A stretch of DNA of 64,000 bases from Diploptera punctata (Eukaryota > Arthropoda > Insecta > Blattodea > Blaberidae): positions 90,525-154,524 of the forward strand of contig JASPKZ010009700.1 in the NCBI GenBank assembly GCA_030220185.1, in the 5' to 3' direction. Of this stretch, positions 54,990-64,000 are shown one piece after another (the stretch's first letter is position 1; each line of letters starts with the position of its first letter). The notes under the pieces are model-generated. The model worked only from the letters and a program-made list of their open reading frames with translations, was not told the DNA's origin and ran no database searches. Both the position numbers and the translations under genes were made by a program.

Positions 54990-55265
54990 CTATTATATTG
55001 ACATAGGCTTTCACAGCCGGACATAATATGATGATCTTGCAGAAGATTTCCGGGCTGTTGGCCGTGGTCTTGAGGCTTATAGTTCCCCAACGTTTCGCCA
55101 GAGACTGCGTCCGACATCCTCAAGGGTTGTCTTGAGATTGGCAATTTTGTCGACTACCTGCTCTATTTGTACATGTATCCGCGACGTGTTCTCTGCGCGG
55201 TCCGTTACTTCGTAAATTGTATCTACCTTCAGGTTGGTTAGCATTAGGGTCTTCCACTGCACCAA
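54990..55265 (-). mobile_element. Penelope-like pseudo-LTR, inverted
   Basis: Reverse complement of 55780-56030: GCCGTGGTCTTGAGG, GTTTCGCCAGAGACTGCGTC, TGTATCCGCGACGTG and the rest in order. It abuts the plus-strand fragment at ~55265, the same head-to-head layout as at 14838. Confidence 0.75.
55092..55123 (-). ncRNA. Hammerhead-ribozyme-like core, decayed
   Basis: TTGAGGA, a stem and CGAAAC. Core C3 is T. Confidence 0.25.
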
Positions 55266-55319
55266 AAAACGTCAACCAGGGCATTCTTACCTTTCATTAA
55301 GAATATAACTGACCGAATT

Positions 55320-55790
55320 GGATAACTGCTAAAGAAAGAAGACATAAAAACAAAATATAGGCCTACCAGGAAAATCAGAAACATTCTCAGACCTATTAAG
55401 CATCAACTTCATCCTCATTCAATCAGCAGGCGGCATATACTGGATCCCGTTCAGTTGCGGCCAAGTGTATATACGCACCACTATACGCAGCATCACAACC
55501 AGACTTAAAGAACACGAAATATCCAGCCGTCTTAAACAAGTGGAAAAGTCGGCAGTAGCAAAACACTCTCTACTTGAAGGCCATACAGTACAATACAACA
55601 ACACAGATATATTATCTAACTGCACACACTATTTTGCCCGTCCGCAACGAGAAGCCATTGAAATATTCAAACATCAAAATAGTTACAACAGAAAAGAAGA
55701 ATCATTAAAAGTCAACAAAGCATGGATACCAGTCTTAAGAAAGGCCAGATGTAAACCCCTACGAGAACAATCTACTAGATCATCAGACAG
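55320..55790 (+). pseudogene. GIY-YIG nuclease end of a Penelope polyprotein
   Basis: PTRKIRNILRPIKHQLHPHS, then a frame change at AATCAGCAGGCGGCATA, GIYWIPFSCGQVYIRTTIRS (about 55430-55490) and TTRLKEHEISSRLKQ. The second Cys-Gly-Lys element of the consensus (PCSCGKVYIGTT) is altered to PFSCGQVYIRTT. The open frame then continues through IEIFKHQNSYNRKEESLKVN to 55944. No RT remains. Confidence 0.7.
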
Positions 55791-55940
55791 CAACCTCATT
55801 GGTGCAGTGGAAGACCCTAATGCTATCCAACCAGAAGGCAGATACAATTTACGAAGTAACGGACCGCGCGGAGAACACGTCGCGGATACATGTATAAATA
55901 CAACAGGTAGTCGACTAAATTGCCAGTCTCAAGACAACCC

Positions 55941-55972
55941 TTGAGGATGCCGGACGCAGTCTCTGGCGAAAC
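55941..55972 (+). ncRNA. Hammerhead-ribozyme-like core
   Basis: TTGAGGATGCCGGACGCAGT, then CTCTGGCGAAAC. C3 is T and GAAAC is kept. Confidence 0.25.
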
Positions 55973-56035
55973 ATTGGGGAACTACACGCCTCAAGATCAC
56001 GGCCAACATCCCGGAAATCTTCTGCAAGATCATCA

Positions 56036-56511
56036 CATCAAACTATGTATCATAATCAACATTACGGGTTATTCATTTATTTTTTTAGTAAACAACTCAG
56101 CAAAATGAAGGAATCTTTTAATTATTTGTTATATTCAATGTATTTGTTGGAGAAAAATAATGCTTTGACCTGTACATAACATTAAAAAGGAGGAGCTTTC
56201 TTTATCACAAAAGCAGGAGCTGATAAAGAGAAATCGATAAAGAGCGAGGTGAAACACGGCTGTTATTGGTTGTAAAACAACATTCATTGAAACGTGATTG
56301 GTTATTGACTGGCATTTGTGGCATGAGTTAAATAGTCTCGTTAAACTGTCTAGATCAATGTACCCGGATTTGTTCAACGATAATAATAAACAGTTTCAAC
56401 AAAACATCGCATTAAATTGTTTATTGCTAACAAGCCCTGAATATTTATTATAACTTGAACAAGTCTAATGCTTTATAATTTGTTTATTAACATTTTCAAT
56501 ATGATCGGACC
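56036..56511. other. Spacer, nothing recognised
   Basis: No supported gene. Confidence 0.5.
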
Positions 56512-56640
56512 TAGTGGTCTACTGGTTATAATACTGGCCAAGGTTTGCGGGTTCAAACCCGGCCGAGGTCGATGGATGTTTCAGAGATAAAAAATCCTGA
56601 GTACGTGTTCATTTGTAATGGAAACAAAGCCTTGGCTCCT
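56512..56640 (+). repeat. tRNA-derived SINE, family 1
   Basis: ACCTAGTGGTCTACTGGTTA (A box) and GCGGGTTCAAACCCGG (B box), followed by CCGAGGTCGATGGATGTTTC. The same head-body junction as at 32915. Confidence 0.7.
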
Positions 56641-56895
56641 ATATCGTAGATTTACAGAATATAAAAGAATCAAAAGCCTGATAAAAGAGCCATCTAAACA
56701 ACGTTGTTTTGCCCTTCCACACCCAAATTTGAATAGCGCTACCAATGACCTTAGCTGTTATAGATCGTCTTTAAATAAAAATAATATCATAATACCATAG
56801 TATTTTGCAATACAAGTTTATGTAAAATGTAAGACACATTTTAGTCGTACAGCTGAGGTAACTCCTGTGACCACCGCACGCCATTGATAATTAAC

Positions 56896-56965
56896 TAAGT
56901 CGCTGGCACTATCGAACCCGTAGGTTCATGGCCGCGCGGGCATAAGCTCTCCGTACATCCGATAT
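56896..56965 (-). mobile_element. RTE-type 3' end, 70-bp fragment
   Basis: TCGCTGGCACTATCGAACCC, TAGGTTCATGGCCGCGCGGG and CATAAGCTCTCCGTACATCC match the RTE 3' ends elsewhere. Confidence 0.7.
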
Positions 56966-57000
56966 AAATATTGGAATTGTGATTTTCGGTGTCTATTAGT

Positions 57001-57255
57001 TAGGATCGCCCTCCGCTTTGGTCCAGAGGTAGCGTTCTGCCTTGTCACGCAGCGGGTTCGGATTCAAATCCCGTTCGGGACAGACTCCTGGGTAAAGTTT
57101 TTTCCGGAGTTTTTCCTTACATGTAAGACAAATGTCAGGACGCTTAGAACATAACGATCTCCGGAAATCGTCATCGTCATCCTTAACATTATCATCATCC
57201 ATCACAGTTGCGGAAAGCAACGGAAATCTACCCACCAACAGTTCCTTAATAAAGC
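57001..57255 (+). repeat. tRNA-derived SINE, family 4
   Basis: TTTGGTCCAGAGGTAGCGTT (A box) and CGGATTCAAATCCCGTTC (B box), then a body with CTCCTGGGTAAAGTTTTTTC and a 3' part with GGAAAGCAACGGAAATCTAC. A chance frame on the minus strand covers it. Confidence 0.7.
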
Positions 57256-57712
57256 TGCAAAGCACAGCATGAAAATGGTATGATTGCTGTGAAAGACCTG
57301 CCCTCGGACAGAATTACTATAGAATAACATATAAATATTTAGGATCAGTAATGATCTACAAAGAGGTGTTAAAATATTTCAATACGAACAACATCTAAAG
57401 CTTAATTCCTTCGGAAGTCGCAAAAAAAGAAAGACTGTTTATTATTTTAAACTCAAAGAATTGTTGCAACTATTGTTACGTTTGTTCAAGGAAGGGTTTA
57501 TTCCTAATTTAAAATAGGCCTACATTCCTGCCGCCTTGGAGAAGAATCTTGAGAACTTAAACTTAATTGGTGGCCTCTATAAAATTATGCATGCCATAGT
57601 ACCTGTTGACGCCTCAGGTTAGCTGCCTTGAGTGGTTAGCTAGATATGTCAGTGTTGGCTAACCTGAGCCTTGTCATGGATTGAACTGCGTTGTGTACGC
57701 ATCATTCTTGTT
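57256..57712. other. Spacer, nothing recognised
   Basis: No supported gene or repeat. Confidence 0.5.
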
Positions 57713-57738
57713 GTAAGATTTAAGATTTAAGATTTATT
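57713..57738 (-). repeat. Heptamer 3' tail of element B
   Basis: On the plus strand GTAAGATTTAAGATTTAAGA: three AAATCTT units read on the element strand, differing from the (ATT)n tail of element A. Confidence 0.75.
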
Positions 57739-58171
57739 TAGCCTGGTGGAGTTAAGGCCATGTGGCCTTCTCTTCCACTCACCAGGACAAACATATATTA
57801 CATAAGAATATAACAATCTTAATTAACTCTAATATTAAACACTAAGTAAAAATTTGATCAAAAGATAATATCTAATATACATATTACGATCTATAATACA
57901 ATCAGTTAATATTAGTTAAAATTAAGACTAAAACTAATAATAAAATGTATACAAGCAAGACATATTAAATTGTCCCTGTCTAGTGTATATAAAAAACAGG
58001 AAAATAATGAGATATAGAAAACTAATTTTACGATTATACAATATTTAAAACAAAACAAATAAAACTATTTGTTATTCTTAATATTATTTACATAAATAAT
58101 TAAATATATTAATATTGCTAAAAGAATACTATCAGTGAGGTGTATAAGTCAGTTTGTTATTAAATAATTCT

Positions 58172-61090
58172 TTAGTTTGTTTTGAAGGATGTTATAGTTT
58201 GACAGTCTCTGACATAGGGTGGAAGGGAATTCCATATTTTGGTAAGTGACACCGTAAAAGATAATGAATAATATACAGTGTGATGAGGCGGGATATAAAG
58301 GACAATGTGCTGATGGGATCGAGTGTCAAGATTATGTGTGTCGGATAGTCTGATGAAGCGGCGTGATAAATAATTAGGCGATGATGTGTGAAGTATTTTA
58401 TAGAGAAGGGATAGGGAATGGACAGTTCTACGATCTCTTAGACGAAACCACGATAATTGTTCCAGGGACGGTGTAACATGGTCAAATTTGCGAATACCAC
58501 AAATAAAACGTGCGCAAGAATTATGAACACGTTGAAGTCTTTGAGTGGAAATAATATTTAAGTCTGTAAAAAGAGTGTCACAATAATCAAAATGGGGCAT
58601 TGCAAGTGTTTCTACTAACATTTTCCTAAGGGCGAATGGCAAACAATTTCGTACACGATTTAATGAATGTATTATTGAGAAGACTGTTTTGCATGTATGG
58701 TTTATTTGTGTATTCCAATTTAAGTTTTTGTCAATAAATACTCCTAGAATTTTTACTGTCTCACTATAAGGGATTTGAACTCCGTTTAGTGACACATGCG
58801 AAACTGTGTTTGGGTTAATTGTAGATAATAGTCTCTGATGACCCATAATGATTGATTGTGACTTTGTAGGATTTAATTGCAGTCCATATTTAACTGTCCA
58901 AGTCATTAGTGAGTCAAGATCCTCGTTAATTTTGGCAACAGCGTCATTTAGTGAATATTTGTCTGTGTGGATGTAGATTTGCATGTCGTCTGCAAATAAA
59001 TTATGTTTGCAATGCTTTAGGGAGTTAGATATGTCATTTATGTAGATTGAAAAAAGCAAAGGTCCAAGTACCGAACCCTGTGGAACCCCAGCTTTACGGA
59101 AGGACCAAGAAGAACATAATGTATGATTTCCTATAACAGATTGCTGGCGCTCATGAAGGTAGGAATTGAACCATTTCGTGGCACTATCAGAGAGTAAGAG
59201 GTTTTTAAGTTTATGCAACAATAAGTCCAAGTCTACCGTGTCGAATGCTTTACTAAAGTCCAGTAATGTAAGAATGGTAAGTTTTCGATTATCAGCAGCT
59301 TCGCGTATGTCTTCGCAAATATTTAGTAGAGCAGTATTTGTATTGTGTCCTTTCCTGAAGCCTGACTGGAATTGATCTAGAAGGTTGTAATCATTTAGGT
59401 ATTCAGTCAGTTGTTTATGGACTAATCGTTCCAGAGCTTTTGAAAGAGTAGGTAAAATGCTAATGGGTCGAAAGTCGTTCGGGGTTGAGGGCGTTTTAAC
59501 TTTAGGCAGTGGACGTACGAGGGCTTGTTTCCACAATGAGGGATATGTAGAAGTTTGTAGTGAGGAGTTAAAAATATGAGTTATAGTAGGTAGTATAGCT
59601 TCGATTATTTTATTCAGTAAAGTAATATTTATACGGTCAGTTCCTTCTGCTTTGGTTTTTATTCGCATGATGGCTTTCTTTACGTCGTAGTCTGTAACAT
59701 ATGAGAAGTGGAAATGTTCTCTGTCGGGTTGATTTGTCAGTGATAATTCATTTATTGTTTGTTCTTTATCCTTTGGAGTAGTAGTTATACCTGTGAAGTG
59801 ATTATTGAGTGTGTCCAGGGAAACAGGTAATTTGTCTACCTGTGTGTCTTTTCTCCCAATTCCCATTCTATTCAAGTTTTTCCAGATTTCTGAAGTATTG
59901 GTATTTGTTAGGTTGTATAAATGTCTAAGTTTGGCGTTTCTTATAGCTTGATTTGTCTTGTTACGTAACTGTTTATATTGAGTGAGACTTGTGTCTGTTT
60001 TGTTGAGTCTATATTTCTTATGTGCTGCGTCTCTATCAGTCATCAAGTTACGAATTGAAAGAGTCATCCAGGGTGCAGGGCGTCGTTTCACGAGTTTAGA
60101 TTTTGGTGGGGCATGTCTGTTGTATAATTGTAGTATAAAGTCATTTAGTGTCTCAACTTTTTCATCTACAGAATGCAGCGTCCATATTGAATGCCACGGC
60201 ATCTGCATAGCTTCTTCAATTAGGGTTGCATTGTCTATATGTTTTAAGTCTCTATACGTAATAGTCTTTCGAGTCGGTTTAGGGCACTGCAGTGAATATG
60301 CTAAGAATATAATATCATGTGCTGATATTCCCGGGGCTGGCAGTTGCCCGTGAGTAAGTACTCTGTCTGGATTATTAGTTGCAATTAAGTCAAGTAACGT
60401 CTCAGAGTGATGAGTGTGATGTGTAGGTCGTAGGGGTAGGAGTGTCATATCACAAGCCTGGAACGTAGCCATCAGTTGTTGTGTATGTCTGTTATCAGTG
60501 TCTAGTATATTTATATTAAAGTCGCCCATAACGATAACGTGTTCATATTGTATTCGCGCGTTTTGTAAAGTGGACTCAATTTCAGCGATGGCTTTTATTT
60601 TAGGAGGTTGGTATACTACACAGAGAAGACATTTTTTGAAACTGACAAATATTTCTATGAACATAATTTCGGCAGATGGTTCGTTATTAGATAGATACAC
60701 AATTTTAGGAGTAAGGTCTGTTCTAACGAAGGCTCCAATACCGCCCCCGCGACTGTAAACACGATCGTGTCTAAGAAAAGTATAACCATCCATGTCAATT
60801 AAAGAAGAGGTAATGGTGGGATTTAGCCACGTTTCGGATATGAGAAGAGCATGAATATTTAAAGAGAAGAAAATAGTTCTGATCTCATCTATATGTGCAG
60901 TAATACTCTGAGCATTGAAATGGGCTACCTGCAAGGAAGTAGGGTATGTGGACAAAGCTATTTCTAAAGCATTCCTTGAAGTAGTGGGGTCGAGAAGGGG
61001 AGTGGGAAGGTTATTGTCCTGTAGCCTGTCAAAGACTGTCAAAGGAAAATCATCATTTAAACGAAAAATGGTCGTAAAATATTTCAACAA
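58172..61090 (-). CDS. Non-LTR ORF2: AP endonuclease and reverse transcriptase, 972 aa, open
   Basis: Nicks target DNA and reverse-transcribes element RNA from the nick. Start taken at the ATG 61088-61090. Endonuclease ~50-270: VAHFNAQSI, ISETWLNP, GGGIGAFVR, VMGDFNIN (near residue 186), SETLLDLIAT, SAHDIIFLAY. RT ~480-760: GTDRINITLLNKII, DFRPISILPTLSKALERLV, QFQSGFRKGHNTNTALL, LLDFSKAFDTVD, AGVPQGSVLGPLLFSIYIND, FADDMQIY (catalytic aspartates near residue 700), LQLNPTKSQSI and ILGVFIDKNLNWN. A C-terminal region with HFDYCDTLF follows. No RNase H domain seen. No internal stop; length is normal for the group. The stop falls at FKTN; a one-base shift there would add a few residues. Confidence 0.9.
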   Translation of the reverse strand: MLKYFTTIFRLNDDFPLTVFDRLQDNNLPTPLLDPTTSRNALEIALSTYPTSLQVAHFNAQSITAHIDEIRTIFFSLNIHALLISETWLNPTITSSLIDMDGYTFLRHDRVYSRGGGIGAFVRTDLTPKIVYLSNNEPSAEIMFIEIFVSFKKCLLCVVYQPPKIKAIAEIESTLQNARIQYEHVIVMGDFNINILDTDNRHTQQLMATFQACDMTLLPLRPTHHTHHSETLLDLIATNNPDRVLTHGQLPAPGISAHDIIFLAYSLQCPKPTRKTITYRDLKHIDNATLIEEAMQMPWHSIWTLHSVDEKVETLNDFILQLYNRHAPPKSKLVKRRPAPWMTLSIRNLMTDRDAAHKKYRLNKTDTSLTQYKQLRNKTNQAIRNAKLRHLYNLTNTNTSEIWKNLNRMGIGRKDTQVDKLPVSLDTLNNHFTGITTTPKDKEQTINELSLTNQPDREHFHFSYVTDYDVKKAIMRIKTKAEGTDRINITLLNKIIEAILPTITHIFNSSLQTSTYPSLWKQALVRPLPKVKTPSTPNDFRPISILPTLSKALERLVHKQLTEYLNDYNLLDQFQSGFRKGHNTNTALLNICEDIREAADNRKLTILTLLDFSKAFDTVDLDLLLHKLKNLLLSDSATKWFNSYLHERQQSVIGNHTLCSSWSFRKAGVPQGSVLGPLLFSIYINDISNSLKHCKHNLFADDMQIYIHTDKYSLNDAVAKINEDLDSLMTWTVKYGLQLNPTKSQSIIMGHQRLLSTINPNTVSHVSLNGVQIPYSETVKILGVFIDKNLNWNTQINHTCKTVFSIIHSLNRVRNCLPFALRKMLVETLAMPHFDYCDTLFTDLNIISTQRLQRVHNSCARFICGIRKFDHVTPSLEQLSWFRLRDRRTVHSLSLLYKILHTSSPNYLSRRFIRLSDTHNLDTRSHQHIVLYIPPHHTVYYSLSFTVSLTKIWNSLPPYVRDCQTITSFKTN

Positions 61091-61203
61091 ACTTACAAAC
61101 TAAACTTGGTATCACGTCACTAAGAATATCTTAATTTTATGTACTATTAATAAAATGTTTAAAGTGATAACTGTCGGTTATTCACTGGCCGTGTTTGCAC
61201 TAA

Positions 61204-61861
61204 TTATATTTCTGAGGCCCGGAGAATGATGCGTTTGTTATCTCCTTCTTTAACATGGATTGCTCCGTCAATTGTCCACACATTTGTTACACCATATTTG
61301 GTGATGCATTCTTTTAATAGCTTATATCTCATTTGAGTTAAGTCTTCCCTAATTGTAACACCACTCCCTTTCAGCTGTTTTTTGTTCTGGAAAACCTCTC
61401 TCCTTTTCCGATAGCTTACGAATTTGACGATAACCGGCCGTGGCCGGTCAGCCTTTCTCCCCACACGATGACTCCTATCTATATCGCATGTTTCCAATTT
61501 AATACCTATTTTAGACGCCACATCGATAGCTATTTTGTCTGTATCCTCAGCGTCCATCTCCGGGATGCCAAAGATACGTAAGCATTGGCGGCGTTGGTAC
61601 TGTTCAAGGGAATCAGTTTTTTTCGCACAACAGTTGTTCTAGTTTCATTATTTTAGTATCCCTTTCCTGTAACGACAGCTCCAACTGTTTAATGACCTCA
61701 GTGTTCCGATCTATGGTTGTTTTCAACTCACTCACTATAGCCTCACGCACCGAGTCCTTTAGCAGCTGCAACATGGCAGGGTCCCTCAAACATTCCTGCA
61801 TCACACGCTTTGTCATTTCTTCTTTATTCTCGTCGGAATTCTTTGTTTTGCGTGGCGCCAT
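61204..61861 (-). pseudogene. Non-LTR ORF1p, single frameshift at an A7 run
   Basis: Begins MAPRKTKNSDENKEEM at 61861; the frame also stays open upstream, but the homologous start in element A supports this ATG. A coiled coil (IDRNTEVIKQLELSLQERDT) ends at a run of seven A (61617-61623 as T on the plus strand) where the frame breaks. The next frame continues LEQYQRRQCLRIFGI, CDIDRSHRVG, FVSYRKRREVFQ and a basic tail to 61204. One base added or lost in the homopolymer would restore it, so either a real mutation or an assembly error. Confidence 0.75.
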
Positions 61862-62040
61862 TATTACAGAATAAATGTACACACAAATAATTTCAAAATA
61901 TCCTATACTACCTGTAAAACACAAACAATCACCTGCTGAAAACTGTGCAAAAACACGAGCGACCAGTATATTCACTACTCACTGTCCGCCATGACACTTG
62001 TAGTGTGTGTAGCTCGAAGAGAGCGGTCGTGTTTTGTGGT

Positions 62041-62971
62041 GCTCCTCGGCACAATAGTGGTTTAGCATCCACAAGAGCTTCGAAATAACTGTTAGTGAGA
62101 ATTAAGGCTAAGATAACAATAGCCGCACATTATAAGGTGTTCGTAAGTGAAATATAAGTGTGAATGCTTCGGCATAAGTAATTTAAATGAGAGGACTGAA
62201 CACGACGTGATCACGTGGTGATCGTAATGTATATGATTACTTATCTTGTTGAAATATAGTAATAGTTTCCTATGTCTAATCCCTTGTGTCACAATAAATA
62301 AACTCCTAAATATACAGTCCACTTCAGAGAGAAGAACTTTATAACTACTTACAGGTTTAGAAATAAAGTTCCGTGAACAATTAACCTGTATGTGTAGTAA
62401 GTATATATTAAATTTGCTACATATTTTTGGTCCTCTGGGCCGGATATAACATTCGCCTTTTAAAAAGTCGTAATATTGTGACACACAAAACAAAGAACAG
62501 TGAAAGCGTTACCACGTGGTGTTACCGTGGTCAACTAGTGGACCGCGACCCCCTTGCAGAACTTCGAGCTTCGAGAAGTCTAGTTCCAGTGCAAGGAAAT
62601 ATCATTTGATAGTGAATTGTCTTTAGTGAGACATCCTTTGATATCTACGGTGCTGTGACATTCTAGTAACGTGGTGGTACGTTCTAGAGTACCATAGATG
62701 TCTGGTCGATTGGAAATCATAGTAGAGGCCTGAAAGATAAGTTACTATTGCATGCTTGTATCTCCTATCTTAGAGTTGATGTCGCACCTAATTCCATAAA
62801 CTTAACTTGAAATTTAGAGAACGTATTGACTAATTTAATCAGAATTAGTATTGAGTCGAGGTGACATTATATTTGAAATTGCTTTTTTAAGTTGTGTGAT
62901 TTATATATAATTTAATTATTGAATAAAATATTTGATGTGTTATATTGCTCGGTAATTGGTTATTGATCAAA
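62041..62971. other. Leader region of a BEL/Pao element, LTR not resolved
   Basis: No ORF of note. It probably holds the 5' LTR and leader of the gag at 62972, but no clear TG...CA boundaries or primer-binding site could be picked. Two palindromes with CACGTG cores occur (ACGTGATCACGT at 62204-62215; ACCACGTGGT at 62511-62520). Confidence 0.4.
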
Positions 62972-64000
62972 ATGTCATTTGAAAGTGAGACAAAGGCTAT
63001 CCAAAAACGAGGAATCCTGAAGAGAAGCCTTACTAATTTGGAAAATTATATTAATAGTGAAACCATTTCCCTAAACACATTAGTAGCTAGACAAAATAAA
63101 CTAAGAGATATTTGGGAACAGTTTGAGGCAGTTAAGAATTACTTAGAACTTGAAGTGGATTCAAAGCCAGGTCAGGATCATGCAAGGGATCATGAGGATT
63201 TTGAAATTAAATATTATGAGTTGTGTGGCAAGTTTCAGGATTTATAGAAAGTCTTCAAAAAACTCACAGATAGTCATGGTTTTGATGATTCACGTGCATC
63301 TAGTCGAGCGAGTGGTGGTTGGTTTTAAGTTACCGGGCTATTCAGATTCCCCATTTCCAAGGAGAATGACTGAATACCTCTCGTTTAAGAATACTTTTGA
63401 GTCCCTTGTCATTAACAATACTAACTTAGATAATGTTCAAAAGCTTCATTATTTATTATCGTCACTTGAAGGCGAACCTAGGCAATTACTCAGTAATTTA
63501 GCGATAACTGAAGGCAATTTTGTTACGGCCTGGAAGTTAATTCGGCAAAGTTACGACAACAGACGCATGATATTGTCTCAGCATGTTAAGTGCTTACTCA
63601 GCTTACCTTCTTGTAGTACAGGTACTCTGCCGAGTATAGGAAGGTACTTAACCAAGTAAAGGGCAATATTAATGCCATAGAGAACCTTCAGAGTGATGTT
63701 CTGTTATCAGATATAATGTTGCAGGAAATTATATCGAGTAAAATGAAAAGTATTCAGTCATAGGTCAGAGTGGGAAGCTAAAACATGGTGCTACGGATTA
63801 TCCCTAGCTTAGTCGATTTTATGGATTTTTGGAGAGCAAGGATCAAACCTTGGAGCTCAGCGAATGTAAAAACCTTGTAGTAAATGAGAAACCGATGCCA
63901 AAGGCCTAAAGTCAAAATCTTTTCATATTGCAATGACACAGATCAGACTTGCCATAATTTGTAATCAAATACACATATTTTACCAGATTGTGAGGACTTC
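62972..64000 (+). pseudogene. BEL/Pao retrotransposon gag, frameshifted, runs off the window
   Basis: Starts MSFESETKAIQKRGILKRSL (ATG 62972) with a helical N-terminal region, stops at 63247 and resumes in another frame with FKLPGYSDSPFPRRMTEYLS and FKNTFESLVINNTNLDNVQK, LHYLLSSLEGEPRQLLSNLA, then YDNRRMILSQHVKCLLSLP. These are the conserved gag motifs of BEL/Pao elements (DUF1759-type: LSFKxxFESLVxxNxxLxxVQKxHYLLSSLxGEAxxLIxxL). A stop at 63657-63659 and further shifts follow. Near 63980 a degenerate zinc knuckle (LPDCEDF) is visible. pol would lie beyond 64000. Confidence 0.7.

Larger units (their letters stand above)
55266..56035 (+). mobile_element. Penelope-like element fragment (C-terminus and 3' pseudo-LTR)
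   Basis: Begins in the linker after the RT (TCAACCAGGGCATTCTTACC), includes the GIY-YIG region and ends in the pseudo-LTR at CTGCAAGATCATCACATC. Diverged from the Polinton-nested copies, so a separate subfamily or older insertion. Confidence 0.8.
57713..62040 (-). mobile_element. CR1/Jockey-superfamily non-LTR element B, near intact
   Basis: Transcribed leftward: 5' UTR (to about 62040), ORF1 (61861-61204), ORF2 (61090-58172) and a 3' UTR ending CACCAGGCTAAATAAATCTT with a heptamer tail (AAATCTT)n at 57713-57738. The 3' UTR phrase GGCCACATGGCCTTAACTCC parallels element A. One long ORF2 and a single ORF1 shift make it the youngest-looking element in the window. Confidence 0.85.

Noticed and set aside
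57001..57265. 89-codon minus-strand frame with RDLNPNPLRDK
   Set aside because: It is the antisense of a tRNA-derived SINE; such translations arise from the B-box region.
62204..62520. CACGTG palindromes as regulatory E-boxes
   Set aside because: Two short palindromes in a region of unknown boundaries are not enough to claim a regulatory site.

Overview
The window is nuclear DNA from an animal, most likely an insect. It is AT-rich and packed with transposable elements: a Polinton/Maverick, Penelope-like elements, CR1/Jockey- and RTE-type non-LTR retrotransposons, a BEL/Pao gag, tRNA-derived SINEs and several small cut-and-paste elements. I find no intact conventional host protein gene. Nearly every coding stretch belongs to a mobile or virus-like element, and most are broken by stops or frameshifts.

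The main structure is a Polinton/Maverick at 1567-20996. It is delimited by long terminal inverted repeats and a 6-bp target duplication (TTTATC at 1561-1566 and 20997-21002). A BRO-N-like gene lies in each terminal repeat. The interior keeps a late, virion-type block: a PX-like minor protein, an adenain-type cysteine protease, duplicated fibre-like genes, a penton-like minor capsid gene, the major capsid gene and one unrecognised gene. DNA polymerase B, integrase and packaging ATPase are not seen. Two foreign cassettes occupy the right half.

The first cassette (10373-13466) is an array of eleven near-identical tRNA-like genes at a ~293-bp period. Five are on the minus strand and six on the plus strand, forming a ~1.4-kb palindrome centred near 11795. 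It is flanked by a 12-bp direct repeat, TACTAAAATCAT, and interrupts the unrecognised gene. The second cassette (about 13577-20155) is a pair of inverted Penelope-like elements. The plus copy was itself hit by a Jockey-type retrotransposon (17687-20029, 11-bp target duplication AGAAATGCCAG).

To the right: an empty stretch (21003-23550); a CR1/Jockey-type element (23603-27930); RTE-type copies (28306-30870 minus, 39704-42150 plus, plus short 3' ends); two copies of a CTA-tailed non-LTR element (33800-36484, 49500-54135); a Mutator-like transposase relic (36690-37384) beside an inverted SINE pair; a small Tc/mariner-type element (42237-42773); a relic of a repeated insect ORF (43200-44260 minus); a pogo-like element with a PHD-finger remnant (44895-46619); a second Penelope locus (54990-56035); a nearly intact CR1/Jockey-type element (57713-62040 minus, 972-residue ORF2); and the start of a BEL/Pao gag running off the right edge.

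Family assignments rest on recognised motifs and remembered family features. No database search was run.
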